From NCBI RefSeq assembly GCF_964340395.1, contig NC_135558.1:16093271-16157270 (forward strand): a stretch of DNA of 64,000 nucleotides. Reading direction: 5' to 3'. Source of the stretch: Glandiceps talaboti. Taxonomy: Eukaryota; Hemichordata; Enteropneusta; Spengelidae. This document shows, piece by piece, positions 1-13,189 of the stretch. A model generated the notes under the pieces. It had not been told where the DNA came from, did not search any database, and worked only from the letters and a program-made list of their open reading frames with translations. The position numbers and the translations under genes are program-made. Position 1 is the stretch's first letter. Every line of letters starts with the position of its first letter.

Positions 1-647
1 AAGCACACATAGTCTATTATTCAAAGCGCACCATTGTGGTCGTGTTTCCAAGTGTGTGTACGTTTCCGAGAGATAATATGCCGGTTTCCATGGTAACATT
101 TCATTAGAGATAATCCACATTGGCGACAAATCGTTAGTCATTCAGTATATTAAAGTTTGCTCTTCTCCATGCAATCTCTTTTACCACAGATCGCTGATAG
201 ATTTTCACTCTACAAAGAAGTCCAATAAATTGATCAAAATCATTGCAGTCGATATTACATTGACTTTAATTGGCAATTGAAGTCTGTTTCGCTGTAGGAA
301 TTGAAAAGTAAATTATATAAGATACAGAAGTACAAAGTACCATGAAGTTATTCATGAAATATGTCTGGTTAACCGATAGATGTGTGTGTGTGAGTTTTAA
401 TAATTGCAATTTAAATAGTCTTCACAACAGCCTATTAAAATCAGAGGGACAATTTTACTGGATACGTCGAAGATAATTATGTACATGATCGACAGCATGC
501 ATAGAAATTTTTCCACTCTCTGACATAAGGGACTGGACATAAATTAAGCTTACAGGGGAGGGAGCAGTGTTTTTTTTAGAAGTCCAGCGTGAAAAAAAGT
601 TGACACTCCCCCACGATATTGAAAAAAAATATTGACCCTCTCCTTTG

Positions 648-775
648 CAGCAAAAATATTCCACAAATTGACCCTGACCGTAAATACGTGTATCAAATCA
701 GGACGATGTGTAGTGAAAACGCTGATGACTGACAGTTCAGTTTTCAATTCACCCAGGGGTTAAAATTGGAGGGGA
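648..775 (-). repeat. interspersed repeat family D, copy 1
   Basis: The block from the Ala-Lys-like poly-purine region to gaattcaccccaggggttaaaa recurs inverted at 4803-4962 with about 90 percent identity by eye. Between the two copies lie 4 kb. The shared block encodes no clear protein. Confidence 0.6.
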
Positions 776-871
776 ATTATTGTTATATTATCTATTGGTT
801 CTCTCTCTCTGAGTGAAAATTACGGTAACTCATTTGAATACGTAGTAAATGTATGTCTACACTGTATATCA

Positions 872-1009
<138 letters not shown>

Positions 1010-1019
1010 TCACTATTGT

Positions 1020-1156
1020 TGCTAATATTACAGGACAGACAGCATAAAAAACCATATCAATTTATCGAATATGGCAAAATCGTCATTTAAAGAAGATTCA
1101 TCACTCTCAGACAAATTGTGACAAGTATCAAAGTCCGAATAACTACTGTCTGCCAT
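1020..1156 (-). CDS. possible first coding exon below a CRE
   Basis: ATG at 1156-1154 opens MADSSYSDFDTCHNLSESDE and continues SSLNDDFAIFDKLIWF to a TAA near 1031. A Ser/Asp-rich acidic N-terminus of this type is common in regulatory proteins and transposases. A perfect CRE lies about 50 bases upstream of the ATG. No convincing donor was found before the stop, so the 3' limit is uncertain. If real, the gene runs off the left edge of the window. Confidence 0.25.
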
Positions 1157-1201
1157 TGCATACTATACAATATACTAACTGGCCTAAAACTGTTCCCTCT
1201 A

Positions 1202-1209
1202 TGACGTCA
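1202..1209. promoter_or_regulatory. perfect palindromic CRE (TGACGTCA)
   Basis: The full consensus for CREB/ATF-type bZIP factors, 46 bases upstream of the minus-strand ATG at 1156. The spacing suits a promoter-proximal element if that ATG is used. A single 8-bp site can also occur by chance. Confidence 0.4.
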
Positions 1210-2025
1210 TAATCCCCCACAGGGTGAACAATAGGCAGTATAACTATAAATTCATGACTGCTCCGGTCGCCGCTGATCGCCAATTTTAAGTCGTTTTTTC
1301 TCACTTATCATGCCCTTTGAATAGTTAACTTTGCATTTACTGGTTAAGAGACATATACAGAACATTTTTCAAGGTTGTGGTATGGGGCATTTTGAATCAC
1401 CTTTAAATTAGAAAGTTATAGAAAGCGAATGCTTCAAAATTTGCCGGACAAGAAGCAAGTGAGCTAAGTCTTTCAGCAACCAACAGTAGCGGTGATAGTG
1501 GCTTAAAAAATCTCGACAATTGTCCGATAGAACACTGTCTTTACGATCTGAGCAAGGGTTCACACTGTACCGGTATCTCATTACTTATAGCTATGATCAT
1601 TGTTTGTTTTCTACTGACAAAATAATTTACAACCTCCGATAAACAGCTGGCCATCTACCGAACATTGCTCTCGGTACGTGTACGTTTGTGTACGCCTCTT
1701 CATGTTACACATATAGTCAAAATATACCTTTATATATACAAGCTTTAACATTGCGGTCGAGCGTGAAACATCAATTATGAACCCAAAACCCAAAACAACA
1801 ATAACGAAAGGCAAACAAACCGTAAAAAACAAATACAATACGGCCATGAATCACGTGTGTTTTCAAAAAAACAAACCTAAGAAGCGGTTGTGTTTTCGTG
1901 TGGAATGTTTCATCAAGGTAAAGTTGTAAATAATGAATACATTCTCAATCTATAAGGTGACCAATGATAGTAACAAATGTCTACCATATCGTGAGAAATC
2001 ATTGTGGCCCTCTACTCTCGGTCAT

Positions 2026-2037
2026 TGACCTTTGACC
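2026..2037. promoter_or_regulatory. DR1 nuclear-receptor site
   Basis: The plus strand reads TGACCTTTGACC, i.e. GGTCAAAGGTCA on the minus strand: two half-sites spaced by one base, the HNF4/RXR-type DR1 consensus. It lies between the possible first exon at 1156 and unique sequence upstream of it. Function is inferred only from the motif. Confidence 0.35.
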
Positions 2038-2299
2038 GACGTTTTTGGACAGACGGCTTTAAATACCTTTTAATAAGAAATGAAGGTCTTGCTTATCAAG
2101 AAATATTGCTTTCCTAAGTATTCTCGAATCTGATCATTTTCTTTTGGTATTTCAAACGACCTCACAACACCTGTAAGTTGGCGGTGGGCTAGCTAGACCC
2201 AGTGAGTCTAATCATTGGCTCTCCGACGTCTTACTTTGGTTTGACAATGTCGTTCACCAGCAGAAAGCAGGCTCTGTCGAGCGTAACATGGAAACCCTG

Positions 2300-2372
2300 G
2301 AGTCTGGAATGCAGAATGCGGAATCGGAAACCCTTGAGTCTGGGATGCAGAATGCGGAATCGGGAATCAAGA
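2300..2372 (+). repeat. 36-bp tandem duplication
   Basis: Two near-identical units starting gagtctggaatgcagaatgc, period 36. Confidence 0.85.
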
Positions 2373-2805
2373 ATCATTAATAATCATATTGTTAAAAAGG
2401 CCTTTATAATAACACCCATTGCTTATAAAAATTGCACATATATAATATTATAATAAATGTGTGCAGTTTACATGGAGGCCCTGCCATGAATTGGAATTTA
2501 CTCTTAGACTATAGAATTATCTAAAAATGCACAGTAGTATATGAACACTGACGTTACAGGAAAGGCTTTTAAACAAATTTTCAATAAATTACAATAAGGT
2601 TGTAAGTAATCTACTGCCATTTTTAACTGGACTTGTCAAGCATGCAACACTATAAGTCATGGTGAACACGTGGACGTGAGGAACGTGACGGAAGCGACGT
2701 TCCATCCACGTCTGTAAACAGGGTATACCTAACATGTGACGTCATTGTAACAACTATGTGAGGTCATTTGATTTAGGCTGGGGATTAAGGTTGCAGTTGT
2801 TTGTC

Positions 2806-2807
2806 GA

Positions 2808-2852
<45 letters not shown>
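2806..2852. repeat. (AAC)n microsatellite
   Basis: About 15 tandem caa/aac trinucleotides. Confidence 0.95.
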
Positions 2853-4268
2853 CTCTTGAACTCAAGAAATTGTAAACAGTGCTAATGTTGATACATTGTA
2901 TAATTAGTAATTTTCGAAGACATGCAATGGCAATGGTCGAAACAATGTGTCACCTAGGGAGACAAAAATCTTACTATTTGCAGTCATTGTGCTACATTTT
3001 ATCGTATGCATCGACAAAAATGTCCAACTATATTTTATCGTCATTTTATCGTCTGGCTCAACACAACTCTTTCTAGCATAGATAGTCAACGAGTTCGGGA
3101 GGGTTATGTGCCAATAAACGAGGGGGCGTGGCCCTGGAGTTGGCACATATTGTCTGTCTCAACACACATCTTACTAACACTGTTACATTTTCTTTGCATG
3201 GGATACCAGTATCTAGCAGGTCGTCACCAAATCATATACAAAGTTGTAACAATGTATACTAGTACTTTTTCAGACATGTCAATGATTAAAATGTAACGAT
3301 AATTATACTGTAGTGTTTGTAGTGCCAGACGATGTCGGGTCAAAAAGTAAAATGTAGCAATGCTACAATTTAGTAAGATTTTGTTGAGCCAGACTACATT
3401 TTGCTTCTGCAAGTCAACTGGTTTCCATTGTATACCATGTACCAACACAGTGTATCAGGCAACAAAATTTATGGAGCCTCGTAAGAACACTAAGCCTGTG
3501 ACGTTATCAGAAAGCAATGAGATGACTTGCTAAGTTGACGACAAGAGTTGTCACTCACTAATTTGAAAACGAAGTGCTTGAAAACTGTCACATTGCATTC
3601 ATGCAGAAGGCGGAACATGGGAATCGTTTTATCGAGTAACTGCTGGAAAGGCAGACGTAACACATAATTCACGACTCGGACATGATAAATGCCAATATTT
3701 GAGACTTCACTTTATTGATGACATATGGTAAAAGTATTGACGGGATATATTTGGCAAGTCTTTTTCTATGATTCGAGTCCAAAATTAGACATCATGTGCA
3801 TAATTAATTTCTTCTTTAAGAAATTTGGCGGGGAAGTTCTCGATTTTGAAGATCGATGTACAAATTCATCACTTGATGGTTCTGTGGTTTTCACCGAAAG
3901 AAATATGCATGTCGTACGTGATTCCCATCGCGTGTTTGAACGACTTGGGTTTTGACCGCCGAGCGGTGAGCATCTCTCCTGGCTCTGGCTTTTGAGTGAG
4001 GCCGCAAGGCTGAACTCAGAGCTTTGATAAATAAAGTCAATGACATTCAGTACAGTACAACATGACTTTTGTTAATAATTTCTGTTTTCATTTGGTTAAT
4101 TAGTGAAAAGTTATACAACATACATCATCTCTATGCAGTATATCCTTTTACTACAATAAGAACTTACACCACATTTTCACCCGATTTTTGGCATTTTACC
4201 CGACGACCGTACATATGCTCGGTGAGTATCAATCTGCTAAGACAGTGCTCTATACCGCAGTGGCAGAG

Positions 4269-4413
<145 letters not shown>

Positions 4414-4474
<61 letters not shown>
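4414..4474. repeat. second (TA)n tract
   Basis: About 30 tandem TA units directly after the inverted-repeat-bounded tract. Confidence 0.95.
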
Positions 4475-4477
<3 letters not shown>

Positions 4478-4802
4478 CATATTGTCATTCTTATACCATT
4501 TAACATATTCCCATCAGTCTGAGACCGAATATTGACTAGACGAGAACTCTACCAAACTGTGCCCTATTCAGTTTCCATAGTTACGTAGTAGCCTGCTTTT
4601 CTGCAAATGAGAAATTTCAGGTCAACTGATGTCAATTTGCACGCAAGCGTTTTCTTTTCTCAATTAGAACTAAAAAAACCTACAAAACACTCTGACAATT
4701 CTGTTCATGCTACTCAATATTCTGTGATAAATATAAATTAAACCTGTAGGGTACATCATCAGCATACCACCGTGTTGTTGAATATGAACTCCTCGCTCTT
4801 CA

Positions 4803-4962
4803 ATTATAAAACCTTGAAATATTCCCCTCCAATTTTAACCCCTGGGGTGAATTGAAAACTGAACTGCCAGTCATCAGCGTTTACACTACACGGCGTTCTG
4901 ATTTGATACACGTATTTACGGTCAGGGTCAATTTGTGGGATATTTTTGCTGCAAAGGTAATA
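4803..4962 (+). repeat. interspersed repeat family D, copy 2 (inverted to copy 1)
   Basis: Shares the segment starting cctccaattttaacccctgg and running through the tacggtcagggtcaatttgtgg portion with 648-775 on the opposite strand. Ends are not sharply defined. Confidence 0.6.
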
Positions 4963-5214
4963 TTCTTAAACAGGCATTACGATTCATTAGGTAATCCCTT
5001 TGCTGTCAGAATATGTTAGCTGACATGTTGTGTTTCCTATTCGTGTGTAGTATTTTATGAACTGACTTGGTCATTTAATGCAACACGGTTTATATAAATG
5101 GAACTGACAGTCAGAATATGAAGTGTGGTTTTATATTGGTGAAAAAAACAATCAGTTCTCTACAGGGACTACGAATAGTTGATTAACTTTTTCTTCCAAA
5201 GTACTTCCAATTTG

Positions 5215-5295
5215 ACAATGAATGAATGAATGCATGAATGAATGAATGCATGAATAAATGGATGAATGAATGGATGGATGGATGGATGGAAGTAT
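5215..5295. repeat. (GAAT)n/(GGAT)n microsatellite
   Basis: Imperfect tgaa/tgga tetranucleotides, interrupted by tgca. Confidence 0.85.
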
Positions 5296-5389
5296 AAACA
5301 ATGCAAATAAATAAGTGAAGAAAAAGATGACAGCTACTAGAGATGAATGGATATGTAGATAAATAGGTTAGATAGATGCACACACTGTC

Positions 5390-5524
5390 CCATACATACA
5401 TACATACATACACACATATACATACATACATGCACACACACATACCTACCTACCCGGGCCTACCCACCTACCTACCTACCTACCTACCTACCTACCTACC
5501 TACCTACCTACATACATACATACA

Positions 5525-5558
<34 letters not shown>

Positions 5559-5950
5559 CATACATACATACATACATACATACATACATACATACATACA
5601 TACATACACACACATACATACATACATACATACATACATACATACATACATACATACATACACACACACATATACATACATACATGCACACACATACCTA
5701 CCTACCCGGGCCTACCTACCTACCTACCTACCTACCTACCTACCTACCTACCTACATACATACATACATACATACATACATACATACATACATACACACA
5801 CATACATACATACATACATACATACATACATACATACATACACACATATACATACATACATGCACACACACATACCTACCTACCCGGGCCTACCTACCTA
5901 CCTACATACATACATACATACATACATACATACATACATACACACACACA

Positions 5951-5982
<32 letters not shown>

Positions 5983-6012
5983 CATACATATACATATACA
6001 TATACATATATG
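5390..6012. repeat. compound (TACA)n/(TACC)n satellite with higher-order structure
   Basis: Tetranucleotide runs alternate in the fixed order CACA-rich spacer, (TACC)n, CCCGGGCC, (TACC)n, (TACA)n. The CCCGGGCC junction recurs at about 5453, 5705 and 5883, so the larger block itself has been duplicated (periods of about 252 and 178). Long threonine/tyrosine/histidine open frames across it are artefacts of the tetranucleotide period. Confidence 0.95.
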
Positions 6013-6169
6013 TACATGCAGTCCATATTATATTCAATAAATATAATATCGGTTTGTTCTTTTTTGATCCCAATTTTGACGAAACACATACCGTTTTTTT
6101 TAAATCCATTTTTTACTTTAACAAAGTATTCGATAAAGACGGGGATGTGAGTAATCATGATATATAAAT

Positions 6170-6545
6170 ACCAAGTCCTACCTAAAGGGATTCTTTCATC
6201 TAAGATTTGCTATTTCGTCATTATTACTAGCATTGCTACGTTGACTAACTACTCCGTCAAAATGCCAAATTAATCTTGTGCAATTATACGTTCACAGGAA
6301 GCGCTTTGAGTCCCACATACCACATTGCAATTTCAATCAATTTACGTTAACAAATATGACATTTCACCAAATGTATCACTGCTTCTGATTGCTTCATCAG
6401 TGAATTAGACCACCAGCCTTGAAGCAATTGCTATAAAAAGACAAGCTGGCCGCTGTTTTATGTTTGATGGTTTTAATCCATATATTAGAATGCGGCGACA
6501 TAATTTGGCTTTCACTACGAACAAGAGAACGGAATCGAACATTAA
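6170..6545. other. no feature seen
   Basis: AT-rich unique sequence between microsatellites; no exon, repeat or structure recognised. Confidence 0.5.

Positions 6546-6548
<3 letters not shown>

Positions 6549-6634
<86 letters not shown>
6549..6634. repeat. (TA)n microsatellite
   Basis: About 43 tandem TA units. Confidence 0.95.
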
Positions 6635-6641
<7 letters not shown>

Positions 6642-6994
6642 ATAAAGTGAACAAAATAATATTTCTGTTTATTGTTATTTTACCGACAAAGTCTTCGGTT
6701 TTACTACTTTAATGCTGTCAGCTTGTTTTGTTATTTTAGTCATTTTACCCTTTCCACGTTTTGTATATCTAGGAACTTTGCCAGCTGTGTATTAACTTTA
6801 GTAATAAGTTGTTTGCGTTTATATCTCCAATGTCCCTAACTTTGGTCGAAATAACATTCACCGTGTTATTATATAGTCAATGTTGTTTAACTCTGACATT
6901 GTCCGTTCGCTCCCTCCTACACGGACACCCCTCCGACACTCTGTCCATGTGAGCTATGTATGCCCGTGACCCACTTCCTCTCCCTCTTTAATTC

Positions 6995-7068
6995 TGTTTG
7001 TTTGTTTGTTTGTTTGTTTGTTTGTTTGTTTGTTTGTTTGTGTCGATCTGTCTGTCCCCCGCTCCCCC

Positions 7069-7154
<86 letters not shown>
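6995..7154. repeat. (TTTG)n followed by (TC)n
   Basis: A run of about 11 tttg units is separated by a 30-base pyrimidine-rich link from about 40 tc units. The strong purine/pyrimidine strand bias could form triplex DNA. Confidence 0.95.
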
Positions 7155-7158
<4 letters not shown>

Positions 7159-7721
7159 TACTGTGCATTTGTAAAGGCATAACACACTTCAGTTTGAGAC
7201 ATGGTTACAATTGTCAGAAAGAAGACATGCATATAATAACGCTTATGTATGTATAATGTCTGTATTAAATTCCCAATACTGTAATATTGTTTTAGTTTCT
7301 AACTTCCTTTGAACACACATGGCATGCGCTCCATTTAAGGGCAACATGAAACATTGAGGGCGATGACATTGCGGTATTTGTATACTCGGACATCTCGGAT
7401 ATACAATGTGAAAGTTCGCTTTATTTGTGATTTTACTTTACATTGAAATTTATGGCATGCATGAAACCAAGGCAAATCGACGCCGACAGTCATCTTAGCA
7501 AATAGTACTCATTTCAATATACTAATGTAACATTAAATGCCATAACTGTATATTAAATCGTGATAAGCTGAGACCCCGAGGGGTACGTCGTACGATAACT
7601 CAGTTTTCACATACTCTTTCATCAGGTACTATAGATTTAAGTAGAGCCTCGAGAATCACAGTAAAGAACAGTGTTACCAGAAACAGAGATTGCCTTACTA
7701 ACAAATAACATTATACCATGC

Positions 7722-8045
7722 TCAAGCCAAGTAGCCAAAAATGGAATATATACTCTGGTTGTTCTACGTCACGACAACATGCGTCTACGTCACGACAATG
7801 TGTGTCTACGCCACTGATTCTGCTGTGTTCGAAATATGAGTCAAAACGTTCAAAATTGTCATTACTTTCCCCGATTTTTCTTTGATATTACTGGTGCTGG
7901 TACAACGATGTTATTGTCCAATATTTTTCTTAATTCAGCCGGAAAATACTCGTGATGACCTAAGGGTCTCTGAACGAGCAGTGACAAACCCTCCTTGGGT
8001 CACTCGTACTCTCCTTGGCTGAACAAAGTTGGAGAATAACATAAT
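7722..8045 (+). mobile_element. fold-back repeat family A, copy 1
   Basis: A body resembling ctggttgttctacgtcacga and aaatatgagtcaaaacgttc is followed by a hairpin at 7912-8045: ccaatatttttcttaattca and gacctaagggt on one arm, accctccttgggtcac and gctgaacaaagttggag on the other. The same order occurs at 11634-11955 and, inverted, at 42362-42690. Confidence 0.7.
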
Positions 8046-8224
8046 TATTACATTTCATCCCCTGGCCGAATAAAATATATACAATTGCTACATTTTCTTT
8101 GTATGAAATACATATCTAGTCATACATTGTAACAATTAAGGAAATTTCCTTTGGCAGTCAGTTGATTTCAAGTCTATAACAATCGTTGTATTGTTACTAA
8201 TTGTATAACAATAATACTACACAT

Positions 8225-8570
8225 ACATAGTATCACAACACACACACATACATACACAAATATATTACGTACACACAATGTATCACACACTATATTATAA
8301 TTATATACACATATGGGCCTAGTAATACACTGTGTTCAACATAGTATCACAATATATACACATTGTACATATATACATTGTATCACACTGTACCCATATA
8401 GTCCCTCAATAGATACATTGTACATACATTGTATCACATTGTAAACACATTGTATCACTTTGTACATACACTGTATTACATGGTACAAACATAGTATCAC
8501 ACACAGTGTGTGTACACACATTGTACATAGATCATATCACGTTGCACACACAATTCGCAGAGTACAATGA
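8225..8570. repeat. degenerate ACATTGTATCAC repeat tract
   Basis: Loosely repeated acattgtatcac and acacatac words, no fixed period; the open frame over it is low complexity. Confidence 0.6.
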
Positions 8571-8574
8571 CATT

Positions 8575-11035
8575 CCATACGATTAGCTGAAAAACAAAGC
8601 ACATGTTATCGATAGCTGCACCTTTGTTCATGTAACAGACTCAACAAAGTATCATTACAGAAAGTGCATAAATCATTGTGCGGTCTAATTGACTTATAGG
8701 CAGCTCAACTTACATTGTGACAGTACATTTCAGTAGCATATAGACTTTGGCAAGCATTTACGCATCATGATTGCTCTCATAATTGCATACAATCCTAAAA
8801 CCCAAGTGGTGTTGAAGTTCTAACTGTCAGCAGCATTTTTAAATACTAGAGTAATTTTTTGTGGGTTTTATTGGAAATCTTAAATAGCACTAGAAAATCT
8901 TATATGTACTAAATGTGACTATAAAGAGGTATATGTATTGACACAATATGGTAGGAGATATTACTTTAAAAACACGTCTTTTGTACAAAAAATATGTACG
9001 TATGTATGTATGTGGCACTCAACAATTTTTGAGATAGGTTTGGCACAAAATTTTAATAACAAGCCTTCATAGAAGACATATTCCCAACTGATGTGTTACA
9101 TATAGCAAAGTTATTGAGCAAATTGAATGGTTATTGAGCAAAGCTTCATCGTTTATTGACTAACTTGTTATTTGACCTTGAATATGGCGGTCAAAGTCAA
9201 AGAAAGCTTCCCTTTGCTAAAATATGGGTAAAGACATTTAAATGGAGCTTTTGTGTATTCAACTTCTTGAGTTAATGTTCAAAGGAAAAATTTCAGTCAC
9301 TTCACTTTGAAAATGTTGATGAAGATCAAAGAAAGTTTTAGAAAGTTTACTGTTCATAACATAGGAGTAGACACTTGAATGGTGTCCATATGTATCAAAC
9401 CTTTGGAGATAACAAGAAAAATGTGATTTTTTAAATCATAAATATGGCTACCATTTTGCTAAACACGTCAAGCAAATGAAGTGATGTGCATATGCCTCAC
9501 ACTGTAAAATGCAATACATGATTAAAATATTATTGCACTTGAAATGTTTGACTGAAAAAGCTATTAAGATAAAACAAATTTAGCTATTTGATCTTGATGT
9601 GTTTGCCTTTTTGCCAGGTTTACTTGACATCAGTTGGTCCATATCAGAGATACTCGTGTGAAGGTGAATGGATGCAAGTTAAGCATGCATGGACGGACAG
9701 ACAAACACATGGATGGAACCAAATGTGTAAGCCCCATCCGGGCACTAAAAATCACATTCCTTTATGACTTGGACCATACATTTTGTACTATTTTCACTTG
9801 TTTGCCAGTTGGGCATCACTTCCATACTTTTGTTTAGTTCACAGCACATTTTTTTTGAATTTTATTCTTCAAATACTCACACAATACATTTTCACACACA
9901 TAACCATACCAACGCAAGACTATCCATGACTTTGAGTCTCTTCTCATGTTTAGCTGAATGAGGTCCTGAGGCGAAATTTAAAATTTGAATGACACCACCC
10001 ACACTGCCATTAAGATAATGTCTTTGCTAATCAATGCTGACTTTTGCCCAATGATAAGTTAGATTTTATCAGGGGCAGTTACATAATGTCCAAATATGGT
10101 ATATTTGTCAGCTCAGGATACTACTTATACATTGTTTACATCATTCTAACAGTTGGGGGGTTTGCTAATTTACATGGACAATTTTTAGTTTATCACGTCT
10201 AGTCAAGGCCATGATGAAAGGTGTTAATTATGTTTCAACCCCATAGTGAGTGTATCGCGATACAGCACGTCATTAGTAATAAAGGGCTGTTGTCACCACT
10301 CATTATATATTCATTTGGTACAGTTGTTTTGACGATGTCCAACGTCCAACCAGGACTCACCTCCAGTCGTTTAAACTAAATCACGTGGACGCAACAACAT
10401 AATCATGTTTATATGAACACAGTAGGAGGGAGCACAGGAATGTGTGCAGATTGAGGGACTTTGACCAGACTGTGGTTAGGGTTAGAAACCACAGTTGGCA
10501 TCTAGACTACTTATTGAGCTAAACAGGGTAAAGAGAGATCTTGAGAATTGAAGCCACACACATTTAGACTACACACAAGTCCTTGTATAATAATTCAATG
10601 CAACCAAGCAAGGTACTTTCCCTTATTTTATTCATGTGTACATAAAACTCAAAAGATCTGACATCAACACAAATACCTTCCTGTTTCCATAACAACAATT
10701 TTTCTTTGGTTTTGAGACTTTTCACTACATTTTAAGAAGAAGAAAAACAAAGTGCTACACCTATAATATTTATGTCACATATTTGCATATATTTTGCACA
10801 AGATACAAACCATATAAAATTCAAAATTTCAAATTCAACTTACGACGCAATACTCAACAACAAATTTACTTACTGAGTACATTCCACAAAATATTTTACA
10901 AAGCGATTTAAAAGTATCATGTAAGGCAGTAAACCTTTTGTGTAACAGATACTTAACACAAAGAACAAGACTTAGTTTGATTTTTAAAATGATCGAAAGC
11001 AGAATGTTTTTTTCATAAGACTCTTTTTAGCAATT
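8575..11035. other. no feature seen
   Basis: AT-rich unique DNA. Open frames here (for example 9634-9837) lack splice signals and look random. Confidence 0.5.
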
Positions 11036-11039
11036 TTTC

Positions 11040-11290
11040 ACATCAAATCATTTCAAGATCAATATTCTTCTCGTCCTGGTCTAAAATAAATCTGAAATTC
11101 ATCAAAAAATGGGAAAAAAAATGACACCATTGGTTCGACAAATTTAGGCGGGAAGGTTTCTCTACTATATTTTTATAAATTATTTATCATTTTTTGCATT
11201 CATTCGAAGATTAATATTCTTCTCGTTCTGGTTCAAAACAAAGTTGAAATTCATCAAAAATTGACATAAAAACAACAATATCTGTTCAAA
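11040..11290 (+). repeat. tandem duplication of about 153 bp
   Basis: The block containing atattcttctcgtcctggt and gaaattcatcaaaaa at about 11060 recurs at about 11213 with minor changes; both are followed by aattt/ggcgggaa. Confidence 0.7.
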
Positions 11291-11633
11291 TCCGCTTGGC
11301 GGGAAAATGTTCAGCACTAAATAGCAGTCAACAACTCCTACATACTAAATCTATGCAGAACATTTATATTGGAAAATGTATTGCCCTGGCAAATGTACTC
11401 TATTCAATTACATAATTTGGTTATTAAAATGGTACAATCAAACCTATTTCATTCATAATTCTAGCACCATTAAAAAACATAGCCCTGACATTATCAGTTT
11501 TTTCTGTTTAAGTCTTCTAAACTCAAAACCTAGTTTAACATTTAAAGTTACAATTGTCAAAAGGTTACAGGACCTGCAATCATTCCCAATCTCTCATTTT
11601 GAAAGTTCGATTCTAATAATTTATTCTTACATC

Positions 11634-11955
11634 ATGCTCGTCAAGTTGAACAAAAAATATGGAAAATATACTCTGGCTGTTCTACGTAACGACAATGCGT
11701 GTCTATGTCACGTCTCCATCACTGGTTCTGTTGTGTTGGAAATATGAGTCAAAATATTCAAAATTGCCATTACTTTCCCAAATTTTTCTTTGATATTACT
11801 GGCGCTGGTATAATTATGTTATTCTCTAATATTTTTCTTCATTCAGCCAGAAAATACTTGTGACCTAAGAGTTGTCCTCGTAGTGACAAAGGGTCCTTCG
11901 GTCATTTTTTTTTTCCTTGGCTGAATGAAGAAAAGTATTGGAAAATAATATCTAA
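11634..11955 (+). mobile_element. fold-back repeat family A, copy 2
   Basis: Same body and hairpin as copy 1: hairpin 11819-11955 with arms starting attctctaatatttttcttc and ending gaatgaagaaaagtattgg. No coding capacity. Confidence 0.7.
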
Positions 11956-12298
11956 TTATATAGTTGTATTCTAATAAATATGATCTAACTTGTATAGGCA
12001 TACCATGATATTTCAAAACGAAAATCGTTTTTGACTGGAGACTTAAAAATTCGGACAAATACAAAATTGAAAATGTATATTCTTAAGTTATCTAAAGTTA
12101 TAATCTATCAAATTGAAACATAACTATGCTAAAGTGAGTTGATAAAACATCTAAATGAATTTCAAAAGAAATGTATTTTTTTTTAAAGAAGTGTTTAAGT
12201 TTTTCAATATCTCTTCTTCTCTAAATTCAACTGTCCCCTTTAAACAAATATAGATAGACCTAGGAATCACTACATATTTAGGATCTGGTTCAAGCATG

Positions 12299-12782
12299 GT
12301 TCAAGAGATACAACAATCTGTGGGATAGCATATCATTTGGTACAGTACTGGGTACTCAAGCCACTAAACACTGCACTCTGAATATTCCACTCTGACTAAT
12401 TGGGTTCAGTGAACAATGAATTGTGTAGAGTACACTGCAATTTGGTCTGGTGAACACTGCAGTGTGTACAGTACAACCCTTATATATTATGGTGGTGAAT
12501 CTCTCAATCAAATATCTTCATTCCCTTTGGTCTCCAGATGGTTCAAGAGATACAACAGTCTGTGGGATAGCATATCATTTGGTACAGTACTGGGTACTCA
12601 AGCCACTAAACACTGCACTCTGAATATTCCACTCTGACTAATTGGGTTCAGTGAACAATGAATTGTGTAGAGTACACTGCAATTTGGTCTGGTAAACACT
12701 GCAGTGTGTACAGTACAACCCTAATATATATTATGGTAGCGAATCTCTCAATCAAATATCTTCATTCCCTTTGGTCTCCAGA
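12299..12782 (+). repeat. 242-bp tandem duplication
   Basis: Two nearly identical 242-bp units, starting gttcaagagatacaacaatc at 12299 and gttcaagagatacaacagtc at 12541, differ by only a handful of bases. This is a recent event. Confidence 0.95.
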
Positions 12783-13189
12783 TAAAATGTGATAAGCAGT
12801 ACACAATATAGCATAACTGATTACCATGAAATACAGTTATTAATTATATCATCAAATGATATTTAATATAATCTATATAAACTAAAAACAAAGATTATTC
12901 ACACCTGAGTAATTTGATACATTGTAACACATTGTATACATATTTGAAATGGACAAGTATCAACAATGTTAAGTGGTTTGATACACTGTATCAAATTGCA
13001 TATCTGAGTGTGCTTCAGCATCTGCAGTCATATACAAGCTGATGTGAAAAGCACAAACTGTATTGTATCGTCTTCCTAAATTTTGAAGCCAGTTGTAAAT
13101 CGGTAGTGTGAGGTAAGGAGTGGTGGAACTTTCTTTGCACGGCGCGATGGCATCTATCTGTGGATGGCCCTTTCACTTTTTTGTGTTGC

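Larger units (their letters stand above)
1250..4000. other. mostly unique sequence, no supported gene
   Basis: Apart from the DR1 site, the 36-bp duplication and the (AAC)n tract I see no gene. A minus-strand frame at 3672-3490 ends near a good donor (TTA|gtgagt) and contains QLLDKTIPMFRLLHE, but lacks other support. A short inverted repeat tatgtgccaa/ttggcacata flanks a GC-rich loop at 3105-3152. Confidence 0.5.

Noticed and set aside
3955-4030. Hairpin-like ctctggctttt..ctcagagc as a histone 3' stem-loop
   Set aside because: Stem and loop sequence differ from the histone consensus and no histone gene is near.
5376-6167. 263-codon open frame rich in His, Thr and Tyr
   Set aside because: It follows a tetranucleotide satellite; all frames on both strands are open there for the same reason.
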